Below are positions 26,795-35,227 of a DNA stretch of 64,000 nt, in pieces (the first letter of the stretch is position 1; each line of letters begins with the position of its first letter). The stretch spans positions 3,534,001 through 3,598,000 of the forward strand of contig NZ_JAUSZI010000002.1 in NCBI RefSeq assembly GCF_030817415.1, in the 5' to 3' direction. A program made the position numbers and the translations under genes. This stretch comes from Streptomyces umbrinus (lineage in GTDB: Bacteria; Actinomycetota; Actinomycetes; Streptomycetales; Streptomycetaceae). The notes below the pieces were generated by a model. It was not told the DNA's origin. It searched no databases and saw nothing but the letters and a program-made list of their open reading frames with translations.

Positions 26795-27745
26795 GTGAGT
26801 ACGTGCGCGAAGGTCTCACGGGACCTGGAGGAGCCCCTCGCGGGGACCGCCGCCACCGCGAGGACGTGGCTGCTCGTCGAACAGCCCGGCCCCTGGGGCG
26901 CCAAAGCGCTGACATCGAGCCACCTGGACCCCGCACTCGGCCGAGCGCTGGAGCAGGCCGCCGAGGGCACCGGCGTACGCATCGCGCTGATCCGGCGCCC
27001 GGGCCGCCACGCCGACTGCCACACGGTCGCCGAGCGGCAGGTGTACGCGGCCCACACCACCCCGGGAAACGTATGGCTGCACAAAGCCATCACCTCGGAC
27101 CCAGAGCGACTACTCGAACTTGACTTCGCCGAGCTCGGCGAAGGCCTGCCCCGGACCTTCGACACGGCTCTCGGCGGCGCCCCGCACACCGGCGACCCGC
27201 TCGCGCTCGTGTGCACGAACGGCAAGCGTGACCGCTGCTGCGCCCTTCTGGGCCGCCCCCTCGCCGCCGAACTCGCCGCCTCCGGGGTGGACGGCATATG
27301 GGAGGTCACACACCTGGGCGGCCACCGCTTCTCCCCCACCCTCCTCGTACTGCCGTTCGGATACGCGTACGGGCGAGCCGAGGCCCATGCCGTCAAGGAG
27401 ATCCTCCAGGGCGTACGGGACGGCCGTGTGGTCACCGAAGGGTGCCGCGGGAGCTCTACCTGGGAGCGCCCCGGGCAGGCCGCCGAACTGGCCGTGCGCA
27501 CGGCAGCCCACGAGGACGCCGCGGGCGCGCTGAGCATCGTCCGTACGGAGGGTTCGGCGCCGCGCTGGGAGGTGACGGTCGCCCACACCGACGGCCGCCA
27601 CTGGCTCGTCACGGTCGCCCAGGGCTCGGCCCTGCCGCCCCGCCCCGAGAGCTGCGGCTCGGCTCTCGGCTCCCCGGCCCGGATGGACGTGATGGCGGTG
27701 CGCGAGCTGTCCCCTACGGCTGTCGCGCACCCCGGAGCCCACTGA
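26795..27745 (+). CDS. Sucrase/ferredoxin-like family protein (thioredoxin-fold [2Fe-2S] type)
   Basis: A 316-residue cytosolic protein of the Suc_Fer-like family, which has a thioredoxin-like ferredoxin fold. CTNGKRDRCC at about residues 142-151 supplies the conserved cysteines, with THLGGHRFSPTLLVLPFGYAYGR following, the region that gives further cluster ligands in the family. The N-terminus (STCAKVSRDLEEPLAGTA) also has a conserved Cys and the motif seen in homologues. The name is historical: sucrase activity is not implied. The GTG at 26795 has no Shine-Dalgarno sequence, and the adjoining iron box argues for an iron-limitation-induced leaderless gene. A role in siderophore-iron release or electron transfer under iron stress is a reasonable inference, not shown. 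Confidence 0.87.
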   Translation: MSTCAKVSRDLEEPLAGTAATARTWLLVEQPGPWGAKALTSSHLDPALGRALEQAAEGTGVRIALIRRPGRHADCHTVAERQVYAAHTTPGNVWLHKAITSDPERLLELDFAELGEGLPRTFDTALGGAPHTGDPLALVCTNGKRDRCCALLGRPLAAELAASGVDGIWEVTHLGGHRFSPTLLVLPFGYAYGRAEAHAVKEILQGVRDGRVVTEGCRGSSTWERPGQAAELAVRTAAHEDAAGALSIVRTEGSAPRWEVTVAHTDGRHWLVTVAQGSALPPRPESCGSALGSPARMDVMAVRELSPTAVAHPGAH

Positions 27746-27817
27746 GCGCCCCTTCCAAACGAGATCCACGCCACACCCCCTACGGCACCGCGTGCCCCTC
27801 CCCGTACCGTCGTAGGC

Positions 27818-29500
27818 ATGAGCCCCACTCCCCCTCGACGACTCCGCCTGGGCATGCCGAAGCGGATGTTCTCGCAGGTGCTGCTGATGCAGGTGGCGAT
27901 CGCCGCCGGAGTCGCCGTCCTCGCGACCGGGCTGTTCCTCGCTCCGCTGAGCGAACAGCTGGACGACCAGGCGATGCGCCGCGCTCTCGCGATCGCGCAG
28001 ACCACGGCGGCGCAGCCGAGGCTCGCCGAGGAGCTGAAGTCCACTCCGGCCTCGGCCGACGGGCCCGTGCAGACCGAGGCGGAGCGGATCCGCAAGGCCA
28101 GCGGGGCCGAGTACGTCGTCGTGATGGACGTCCACGGCACCCGCTGGTCGCACACCAACCCCGCCGAGATCGGCGGGCACGTCTCGACCGATCCCAGGTC
28201 CGCACTGTCCGGCCGGGAGGTCATGGAGATCGACAGCGGCACCCTGGGCCGCTCGGCGCGCGGCAAGGTGCCGTTGCGCGACACCGACGGCCGCATCGTC
28301 GGCGCGGTGTCGGTCGGTATCGAGTACGACAGCGTGCGCGCCCGCCTCATCCACGCCATCCCCGGGCTCTTCGCGTACGCCGGAGGAGCCCTGGCCGTCG
28401 GTGCGCTGGCCGCCTATCTGATCTCACGACGGGTGCAACGGCAGACCCGTGACCTGGCCTTCTCGGACATCGCCGGGCTCCTGGCGGAGCGCGAGGCGAT
28501 GCTGCACGGCATCAGGGAGGGCGTCGTCGCGCTGGACCGCGAGGGCAGGATCCGCCTCCTCAACGACGAGGCCCGGCGCCTGCTGGGAATCGGCGACGAG
28601 GCCGTCGGGCAGCCCCTCGACGCAGCGCTCGGAGAAGGCCGTACGGCCGATGTGCTGGCCGGGACCGTCACCGGAACCGATCTGCTCACCGTCCGCGGCC
28701 AGCGTGTCCTGGTCGCCAACCGCATGCCCACCGACGACGGCGGTGCCGTGGCCACCCTGCGCGACCGCACCGAACTGGAGCAACTGGGCCGCGAACTCGA
28801 CTCGACCCGCGGCCTGATCGACGCCCTGCGCGCCCAGGACCACGAGCACGCCAACCGCATGCACACGCTGCTCGGGCTGCTGGAACTGGAGATGTACGAC
28901 GACGCCGTGGAGTTCGTCGGCGAGGTGGTCGGTGACCACAGGGCGACCGCGGAACAGGTCACGGAGAAGATCCATGACCCGTTGCTCGCTGCCCTCCTGG
29001 TGGGCAAGGCCACCGTCGCGGCCGAGCGCGGAGTGGCCCTGTGGATCTCGGACACGACGCTGTTCCCGGACCGGCTGATCGACCCGAGGGGGCTGGTCAC
29101 GATCGTCGGGAACCTCGTCGACAACGCACTCGACGCCGCCGCGGGCACCCTCCACGCGCGCGTGGAGGTCGAATTGCGCGCGGAAGGGCGTACAGCCGTC
29201 CTCAGGGTGCGAGACACAGGGCCTGGAATTCCTGCCGAACAGCGTGAGTTGATCTTCACGGACGGGTGGTCGACCAAGAAGCCCCCGGCCCACCGAAAGC
29301 GCGGAATCGGCCTCTCCCTGGTGCGCAGGCTCGCCGAGCGGCAAGGTGGCAGCGCCCGGGTCTCGGAGGCGGACGGCGGAGGCGCCGAGTTCACCATCGT
29401 GCTGCCGGAGGCACTGGCGGAGCCTGGACTCGCACCGGACCCCGCGCCCGGCCTCATGCTGGAGAGCGCCGCCACGACCGTCAACGAGGAGTCGCGATGA
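27818..29500 (+). CDS. Sensor histidine kinase, DcuS/CitA family
   Basis: A 560-residue membrane sensor. One transmembrane helix near residues 19-45 (LLMQVAIAAGVAVLATGLFLAPL) and a second near 190-210 (GLFAYAGGALAVGALAAYLIS) flank an extracytoplasmic sensor domain of about 140 residues (ASGAEYVVVMDVHGTRWSHTNP) of the PDC type that binds C4-dicarboxylates or citrate in relatives. A cytoplasmic PAS domain follows (VVALDREGRIRLLNDEARRLLG), then the H-box QDHEHANRMHTLLGLLEL and an HATPase domain (GNLVDNALDAA; DTGPGIP; GIGLSLVRRL). It overlaps its response-regulator gene by 4 bp (ATGA). The adjacent solute-binding lipoprotein hints at a transported ligand; the ligand is unknown. Confidence 0.92.
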   Translation: MSPTPPRRLRLGMPKRMFSQVLLMQVAIAAGVAVLATGLFLAPLSEQLDDQAMRRALAIAQTTAAQPRLAEELKSTPASADGPVQTEAERIRKASGAEYVVVMDVHGTRWSHTNPAEIGGHVSTDPRSALSGREVMEIDSGTLGRSARGKVPLRDTDGRIVGAVSVGIEYDSVRARLIHAIPGLFAYAGGALAVGALAAYLISRRVQRQTRDLAFSDIAGLLAEREAMLHGIREGVVALDREGRIRLLNDEARRLLGIGDEAVGQPLDAALGEGRTADVLAGTVTGTDLLTVRGQRVLVANRMPTDDGGAVATLRDRTELEQLGRELDSTRGLIDALRAQDHEHANRMHTLLGLLELEMYDDAVEFVGEVVGDHRATAEQVTEKIHDPLLAALLVGKATVAAERGVALWISDTTLFPDRLIDPRGLVTIVGNLVDNALDAAAGTLHARVEVELRAEGRTAVLRVRDTGPGIPAEQRELIFTDGWSTKKPPAHRKRGIGLSLVRRLAERQGGSARVSEADGGGAEFTIVLPEALAEPGLAPDPAPGLMLESAATTVNEESR

Positions 29501-30177
29501 TCGAGGTACTGGTCGTGGACGACGACATCCGGGTCGCCCGGGTCAACGCCGCCTACGTGGAGAAGGTCGCAGGCTTCCATGTCGCGGGCGAGGCGCACTC
29601 CGCGGCGGAGGCGCTGCGGCAGTTGGAGGCTCTGCCCCGGCTGGACCTCGTACTTCTCGACCACTATCTGCCGGACGAGACGGGTCTCGCGGTCGTCCAG
29701 GAGATGCGCAGACGCGGCCATCAGGCCGACGTGATCATGGTGACCGCGGCCCGTGACGTCTCCACGGTCCAGGCGGCGATGCGACAGGGCGCGCTCCAGT
29801 ACCTGGTGAAACCGTTCGCCTTCGCCGGACTGCGCGCCAAGCTGGAGGCGTACGCGGACCTGCGCCGCACTCTCGACGGCGGCGGCGAGGCCGAACAGGC
29901 CGAGGTCGACCGGATCTTCGGCGCCCTGTCCGCCGGCTCGGAGCCCGGTCTGCCCAAAGGGCACTCCCCCACCACCGCGGAGGCCGTACGCCGGGCCCTG
30001 GTGACCGCGGAAGGCCCTCTGTCGGCCCAGGAGATCGCCGACCGGACCGGGCTCAGCCGCCAGACCGCCCAGCGGTATCTGAAGCTCCTGGAGCGCACGG
30101 GACGGGCCACGCTGACCCTGAAGTACGGAGACGCGGGCCGCCCGGAGCACCGTTACGTCTGGGCGACCCGCGCCTGA
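29497..30177 (+). CDS. Response regulator, DcuR/CitB family
   Basis: A 226-residue partner of the kinase encoded immediately upstream. The receiver domain (residues 1-120) has the acidic pocket VVDDD, phospho-acceptor Asp55 in LVLLDHYLPD, Thr in MVTAARD and Lys in LVKPF. The C-terminal domain has an HTH of the DcuR/CitB kind (LSAQEIADRTGLSRQTAQRYLKLLERTGR) and ends RPEHRYVW. The ATG at 29497 overlaps the kinase stop. A close paralogue lies 2.1 kb downstream at 32278-32970 with an almost identical architecture but no kinase of its own. Targets probably include the transporter genes between them. Confidence 0.93.
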   Translation: MIEVLVVDDDIRVARVNAAYVEKVAGFHVAGEAHSAAEALRQLEALPRLDLVLLDHYLPDETGLAVVQEMRRRGHQADVIMVTAARDVSTVQAAMRQGALQYLVKPFAFAGLRAKLEAYADLRRTLDGGGEAEQAEVDRIFGALSAGSEPGLPKGHSPTTAEAVRRALVTAEGPLSAQEIADRTGLSRQTAQRYLKLLERTGRATLTLKYGDAGRPEHRYVWATRA

Positions 30178-30259
30178 GGACACGGCCGCGGTACGGGGGA
30201 AGCGACCGTACCCGCCTGTGTATGGCTGTCAGGGGAGTTCAGCCGTGCACAGGAGCTCG

Positions 30260-30285
30260 GCCCGCGGTCGAGGGAGACCGCGGGC
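30260..30285. terminator. Bidirectional hairpin between the response regulator and the solute-binding protein gene
   Basis: Arms GCCCGCGGTC and GACCGCGGGC with a 6-base loop, located between two convergent genes. There is no clear T run on either side. Confidence 0.7.
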
Positions 30286-30292
30286 TGGGGGT

Positions 30293-31345
30293 TCAGTCCA
30301 CGACCTTGTCCACGAACTCCGTGGTGTACGTCTTGCTGAGGTCCACGTCGGCGTACTTGATGTCGGGGTTGAACGCCTTGAGGACCTTCTCGACGGTCTT
30401 GGGACCGTCCTCGGGCATCACACCGTCCTGGGTGAACATCGGCATGGTGCTCTGGATGGCGCTGGCGTAGAGCGTCCCGTTGCCCTTCGAGTAGTCGTCC
30501 GGCATCTCGTCGGCGATCTCGCTGGCGCTGTGCCCGGCCATCCACTTGAGGGTCTTCACGAAGGCGTTGGCCAGCTTCTGGACCGTCTCCTTGTTGTCGT
30601 TCACCCAGTCCGTCTGCATGTAGAGGCTGGACGACGGGTACGCGCCGCCGAGCGCCTCGTCGGAACCCTGCGGGGTGCGCATGTCGAGGAGCACCTTGCC
30701 GCTGTTCTCCGCCAGGATCGTGGCGACGGTCGGGTCGGTCGTCATCCCGCCGTCGATGGAACCCTTCTCGAGCGCGGAGATGAAGCTCTCTCCCGCGCCG
30801 ACCGCGACGGTCTTGAACTCGCTGACGGCCACACCGTTCTTGACGGCGAGGTACTTGGTCAGGAAGTCGGTCGAGGAGCCGATGCCGGTGACGCCCAGCC
30901 TCTTGCCCTTGAAGTCCTCCGGCGAACTGATCTCGGTCGCCGCCTTGTCGGAGACGATCTGGACCTCACCGGGCGCGTGCGAGAACTGCACCACCGACTG
31001 GACTTCCTCGCCCTTGACCTGCAGATCGAGGGTGTGGTCGTAGAAGCCGACGGCTCCTTGCACCTTTCCGGAGACGAGCGCGGTCTCGGCCTCCACACCG
31101 GCGTGCTCGCCCAGCAGCTCCACCTCGAGGCCCTCGTCATCGAAGTAGCCGAGCCGCTGGGTGAGCATCGCGGGCAGGTAGATGACCTTGTCCAGGCCAC
31201 CCACCATGATCTTGACTTTCTCCCCCTTGCCGCCCGCCTCGTCGGCTGCCGCCGATCCGGCCACGTCATTGGCGCAGGCGGTGAGCGAGGCGAGGACAAG
31301 CAGGCCGGCGGCTGCCAGCGACCCGTGTCTGAGGGTCTTGGGCAT
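30293..31345 (-). CDS. ABC transporter solute-binding lipoprotein, NMT1/TauA-SsuA-like
   Basis: A 350-residue secreted lipoprotein. The signal peptide (LAAAGLLVLASLTACAND) has a lipobox with cysteine at about residue 24, so the mature protein is anchored to the outer face of the membrane. The mature domain is the NMT1/THI5-like type-2 binding fold (VGGLDKVIYLPAMLTQRLGYFDDEGLEVEL; DFKGKRLGVTGIGSSTDFLTKYLA; GSIDGGMTTDPTV). Relatives bind nitrate, sulfonates or pyrimidine precursors; the ligand cannot be read here. The only ABC component nearby is a decayed ATPase remnant upstream on the same strand, and no permease is present. It may therefore use components encoded elsewhere, or act only with the neighbouring kinase. 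Confidence 0.9.
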   Translation of the reverse strand: MPKTLRHGSLAAAGLLVLASLTACANDVAGSAAADEAGGKGEKVKIMVGGLDKVIYLPAMLTQRLGYFDDEGLEVELLGEHAGVEAETALVSGKVQGAVGFYDHTLDLQVKGEEVQSVVQFSHAPGEVQIVSDKAATEISSPEDFKGKRLGVTGIGSSTDFLTKYLAVKNGVAVSEFKTVAVGAGESFISALEKGSIDGGMTTDPTVATILAENSGKVLLDMRTPQGSDEALGGAYPSSSLYMQTDWVNDNKETVQKLANAFVKTLKWMAGHSASEIADEMPDDYSKGNGTLYASAIQSTMPMFTQDGVMPEDGPKTVEKVLKAFNPDIKYADVDLSKTYTTEFVDKVVD

Positions 31346-31574
31346 GTTCGTTCACGTCCTTGTGAAGAAGGCGGTGCGGGAAAACAGGTGCCTTGGAGTG
31401 GCCGGTGACGGGCGAACCGGCCGCCCCGCCGAGAGACCGGTGCCGAAGGAAAACCGGTGTCCTGTAGAGGGCTGTCTGCGAAAGGGGCCTCCTGGGGAGG
31501 CGCTCAACAGAACGGAGTCCAAGGAGGGACATTTGGGCCTGTGCGTGCCCTGAGAAGGGAGTTGGGCTCTCGGT

Positions 31575-32117
31575 CTACAACGGCGTCCACGGGGAGATAC
31601 GGCGCTCGGCGAATGTGGGCGGCTCCTCCTGGAGCGTCACCCGGCGGCCGCTCGTTCCCAGAGACCGCGCGTCGGCCGCCGGGGGCAGCAGGCGGGGGAC
31701 GGCGACAACGGCCCTGCTTCCGCGGACGGCTCGCGCGCGGGAGACCGTACGGGCCGTCTTGGTGCCCTCGGTTTTCACGGTGGCGGGACCCGCCGTCAAC
31801 ACGCCGCCTTCGTCCACGCAGGCGATGGACTCCTTGAGGGCGCGGGCGCCGAAGAGGACCGAGTCGCGCGTACCCTCCGACAGGTCGAGCGGTTCGTCCG
31901 GCACCACGGCTTCGCACTCCATAAGTTCTTCGAGACCGCTGACGAGGGTCGATGTGGTCGACCTGCCCCGGCCTGTGGGGGCCATGACGGCCGTGAACCC
32001 GCAGCCTCCCACGGTCGGATCGAGTCCGATGACGGCCGTGTGCAGTTCCCCCGGCGGGGCTGTGAAGACCTTGCGCACGCCTCGCAGTGCGACGGCGGGG
32101 CCGATGTCTGCGCTCAT
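31575..32117 (-). pseudogene. Remnant of an ABC transporter ATP-binding protein
   Basis: The frame begins like an ABC ATPase (VALRGVRKVFTAPPGELHTAVIGLDPTV, then GFTAVMAPTGRGRSTTSTLVSGLEEL), which aligns with the start of NitT/TauT-type ATPases through Walker A and the following helix. Walker A is damaged: GxxGxGKST reads APTGRGRST, with Arg in place of the essential Lys. After about residue 65 the sequence no longer resembles an ATPase; there is no Q-loop, LSGGQ or Walker B. At 180 residues it is well short of the usual 250 or so. It lies upstream of the solute-binding gene on the same strand, where a functional ATPase and permease would be expected. Confidence 0.7.
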
Positions 32118-32277
32118 GCCCCGCGACCGTAGTGGTGGCCCGCACCACGGCATCAGTCTTGTGTGCGCAAGGCGTTCTTCTGATTACAGAAGGGTGTTGT
32201 GCTCTTTCTGCTCACTCCACAACACTGGGGCCGACAGCACGGGCTCACCGCTCGCCCGGCTCGGGGAGAGAGGCCCG

Positions 32278-32970
32278 ATGATTGACGTCCTGGTCGTGGA
32301 CGACGACTTCCGTGTCGCCGAAATCAACGCCAAGTTCGTGGGGAAGGTCCCCGGCTTCCGAGTGGCCGCCCGTGCGCACAGCGCCGCCCAGGCCCTGGAC
32401 GCGGCGGGCCGGGAGCCCGTCGACCTGATCCTGCTCGACCACTATCTGCCCGACCGGACCGGTCTCGAACTGGTCCAGCAGATGCGGGAACTGGGCATGG
32501 GTGCCGACGTCATCATGATCACCGCGGCCGGCGACGTGGAGACCGTACGGGCCGCGATGCGTCTGGGCGCCCTGCACTACCTGGTCAAGCCGTTCACGTT
32601 CGCAGCGCTGCGAACGCGGCTCGAGTCGTACGCCGCAATGCGCCGCACCGTCGACAGAGTCAGTGACCAGGGCATGGCAGGACAGGAACAGGTCGACCGT
32701 ATGTTCGGCGCCCTGCGTACGACGCCCGCCCCCTCCTCACCGGGCCTGCCCACCGGTCACTCGGAGCCGACCACGGACCTGATCTGTGCCGTCCTCCACC
32801 AGGCCGACCACCCCCTCTCGGCCCACGAGGTCGCCGCCGAAACGGGCCTCAGCCGCTCCACCGCCCAGCGCTACCTCCGCCACCTGGAACAGGCGGGCCG
32901 CCTCCGGCTCTCACTCAAGTACGGGGACACAGGGCGTCCGGAACACCGCTATGCGTGGGTCGCGCCTTGA
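32278..32970 (+). CDS. Orphan response regulator, DcuR/CitB family
   Basis: A 230-residue regulator with receiver motifs VVDDD, phospho-acceptor Asp54 in ILLDHYLPD, MITAAGD and LVKPF, and a C-terminal HTH (LSAHEVAAETGLSRSTAQRYLRHLEQAGR) ending RPEHRYAW. It is paralogous to the regulator at 29497-30177 over the full length. GGGGAGAGAGG lies just before the ATG at 32278. No kinase gene adjoins it: the upstream neighbour is the divergent ATPase remnant and downstream is a convergent symporter gene. It may share the kinase at 27818, or have lost its own with the transporter. Confidence 0.92.
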   Translation: MIDVLVVDDDFRVAEINAKFVGKVPGFRVAARAHSAAQALDAAGREPVDLILLDHYLPDRTGLELVQQMRELGMGADVIMITAAGDVETVRAAMRLGALHYLVKPFTFAALRTRLESYAAMRRTVDRVSDQGMAGQEQVDRMFGALRTTPAPSSPGLPTGHSEPTTDLICAVLHQADHPLSAHEVAAETGLSRSTAQRYLRHLEQAGRLRLSLKYGDTGRPEHRYAWVAP

Positions 32971-33045
32971 GCCGGTGAGCCCTGCCGGACCGCCGTACGG
33001 GCCTCACAGGGAGGGTGTCCACCGGGACCGCCTCCCATCTGCCGG

Positions 33046-34638
33046 TCAGACCGCTCCTGCCCCCGTGAGCGCCCGTACCTCGGTTTCGGCGTGCTTGGCC
33101 TCGTCCGGAGGCTCCGCCGAGGTGACCGTGCCGAGCCAGCCCGCCAGGAAGCCGAGCGGGATCGACACCAGGCCGGGGTTCTCCAGCGGGAAATACTGGA
33201 GGTCGACTCCCGGGAACAGCGACGCGGGGCTGCCCGTCACCACTGGAGACAGCACGACGAGCACCAGGGCGGGCACCAGGCCGCCGTATACGGACCACAC
33301 GGCGCCGCGCGTCGTGAAGTTCCGCCAGAACAGGGAGTACAGCAGCACCGGCAGGTTCGCCGACGCGGCGACGGCGAAGGCAAGCCCCACGAGGAAAGCC
33401 ACATTGAGGTCGCGCGCGAGCAGGCCCAGCGCGATGGCGACGACGCCGATACCGACCGCGGCGGTCCGCGCCACAGCCACCTCACTGCGCGGCTTCGCAC
33501 GCCGTCGTCGCAACGACGCGTACAGGTCGTGGGCCACGGACGCCGAGGAGGCGAGCGTGATTCCGGCGACCACCGCGAGGATCGTGGCGAAGGCGATCGC
33601 GGCGACGATCGCGAACAGAACCGTTCCTCCGGTGGAACCGGCGCCGCCGCCCAGATCGAGCGCCAGCAGCGGAACCGCCGTGTTCCCGGCCGCGTTCGAC
33701 CCGCGTACGGCATCGGGGCCGACGATCGCCGCCGCCCCGAACCCCAGCACGATCGTCATCAGGTAGAACCCGCCGATCAGACCGATCGCCCAGACGACCG
33801 AGCGCCGCGCGGCTCGCGCGGTCGGCACGGTGTAGAAGCGCGACAGGATGTGCGGCAGCCCGGCCGTGCCCAGCACGAGCGCGAGTCCCAGGCTGATGAA
33901 GTCCAGGCGCGCGGTCCAGTCCCCGCCGTACCTCAGCCCCGGCGCGAGGAACGACTTCCCGTGCCCACTCCGATCCGCCGCCGTACGCAGCAACTGGTCG
34001 AAGTCCCCGTGGAACCGCACCAGGACGAGCACGGTCAGCGCGATCGCCCCGCCCATCAGCAGGACCGCCTTGACGATCTGGATCCACGTGGTGGCCCGCA
34101 TCCCTCCCATCGACACATAGATGACCATCAGCGCCCCGACGCCGATGACCGTCCAGGCCTGCGCCGCCTCGCTCGTACCACCCAGCAGCAGCGCGACCAG
34201 ACTGCCCGCACCCACCATCTGCGCCACCAGGTACAGAACGGACACGGTCACCGAAGAGGTACCCGCCGCGATCCGCACCGGTCGCTCGCTCATACGCGCC
34301 GCGACGACGTCCGCGAGCGTGAACCGCCCGCAGTTGCGCACCAGTTCGGCGACGAGGAACAGCACGACGAGCCAGGCGACGAGAAAGCCCACCGAGTACA
34401 GCAGCCCGTCATAGCCGAAGAGCGCGATCAGCCCTGAGATGCCGAGGAAGGACGCGGCGGACATGTAGTCGCCCGCGATGGCAAAACCATTCTCCATGGG
34501 CGAGAAGAGCCGTCCGCCCGCGTAGAACTCCTCCGCCGAACCATGCCGGTGGCGGCTCACCCAGGTCGTGATCCCCAGGGTGACCGCGACGAACACGCTG
34601 AACAGCAGCAGCGCCAGCGTCTGATGGTTCCCGGTCAC
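33046..34638 (-). CDS. Sodium/solute symporter, acetate permease (ActP) type
   Basis: A 530-residue membrane protein of the SSS family with about 13 hydrophobic helices. It has FYAGGRLFSPMENGFAIAGDYMSAASFLGISGLIALFGYDGL near the N-terminus, the conserved loop of cation-acetate symporters, and LDFISLGLALVLGTAGLPHILSRFYTVP in the middle. It should import acetate or a short carboxylate with Na+ or H+. It overlaps the DUF485 gene by 4 bp, the standard pairing for ActP systems. Its start at 34638 is fixed by that overlap. The NarL-type two-component operon just upstream on the same strand is a candidate regulator. Confidence 0.92.
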   Translation of the reverse strand: MTGNHQTLALLLFSVFVAVTLGITTWVSRHRHGSAEEFYAGGRLFSPMENGFAIAGDYMSAASFLGISGLIALFGYDGLLYSVGFLVAWLVVLFLVAELVRNCGRFTLADVVAARMSERPVRIAAGTSSVTVSVLYLVAQMVGAGSLVALLLGGTSEAAQAWTVIGVGALMVIYVSMGGMRATTWIQIVKAVLLMGGAIALTVLVLVRFHGDFDQLLRTAADRSGHGKSFLAPGLRYGGDWTARLDFISLGLALVLGTAGLPHILSRFYTVPTARAARRSVVWAIGLIGGFYLMTIVLGFGAAAIVGPDAVRGSNAAGNTAVPLLALDLGGGAGSTGGTVLFAIVAAIAFATILAVVAGITLASSASVAHDLYASLRRRRAKPRSEVAVARTAAVGIGVVAIALGLLARDLNVAFLVGLAFAVAASANLPVLLYSLFWRNFTTRGAVWSVYGGLVPALVLVVLSPVVTGSPASLFPGVDLQYFPLENPGLVSIPLGFLAGWLGTVTSAEPPDEAKHAETEVRALTGAGAV

Positions 34639-35123
34639 CGGTCACCACCCGCGACGCTTCGCGTCAGCTCCTGTGTGTCCCAGCGCAGATCGAGTGCGGC
34701 CCGGTCTCTGCGCAGCCGGGCGTGCCGTGCGTACGCCCAGGTGAACAGGAACGTCGTGAGGAACTGCCCCAGCCCGGCGACCATCGCCACATTCACCGCG
34801 CCGGCGACGGGCTGCGCCATGAATTCCGGAGCCGTCGTCGCCGTCACCACATAGCCGACGTACCAGGTGAAGAAGACGGCGACGGCCGGGACCACGAACC
34901 TCCGGTACCGGCTGCGCACCTCCTGGAAGGCCGCGCTGCGCTGCACCTCCAGATAGACGTCGGCCGCACGGGCGGTCCGGTCCTCCTGCTCCCCGCGCGC
35001 GGGCGGCACGGCGGGAGCGGGCGCACCCGTACTGTCCAACTCGCCCCAGCCTGAGGCGAGCGCGTCGTACCAGGGGTCGTCGAACCGGACCTTTCCGGAG
35101 TCGGGACCGTCGTACTTCTCCAC
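34635..35123 (-). CDS. DUF485 membrane protein, partner of the symporter
   Basis: A 162-residue protein with an N-terminal hydrophilic part (DPWYDALASGWGELDS) and a C-terminal DUF485 domain with two transmembrane helices (VVPAVAVFFTWYVGYVVTATTAP; VAMVAGLGQFLTTFLFTWAYARHARL). DUF485 proteins are encoded next to ActP-type permeases (as YjcH in E. coli). The GTG at 35123 follows AAGGAGAGTTCG, a good ribosome site; longer frames lack one. The stop overlaps the symporter start by 4 bp, indicating coupled translation. Confidence 0.9.
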   Translation of the reverse strand: MEKYDGPDSGKVRFDDPWYDALASGWGELDSTGAPAPAVPPARGEQEDRTARAADVYLEVQRSAAFQEVRSRYRRFVVPAVAVFFTWYVGYVVTATTAPEFMAQPVAGAVNVAMVAGLGQFLTTFLFTWAYARHARLRRDRAALDLRWDTQELTRSVAGGDR

Positions 35124-35227
35124 CGAACTCTCCTTGTCCGCTGCCCGTTTCGGCCGCGTGCCCAAGGATGGACAGATCGGGAAGATCCCACACTCTTCTC
35201 TCCACGCTCTTCACCCCATCAGGTGAC

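Noticed and set aside
32976..33007. Terminator hairpin between the orphan regulator and symporter genes
   Set aside because: GTGAGCCC/GGGCCTCAC pairs only with a bulge and a long loop; too weak to annotate.
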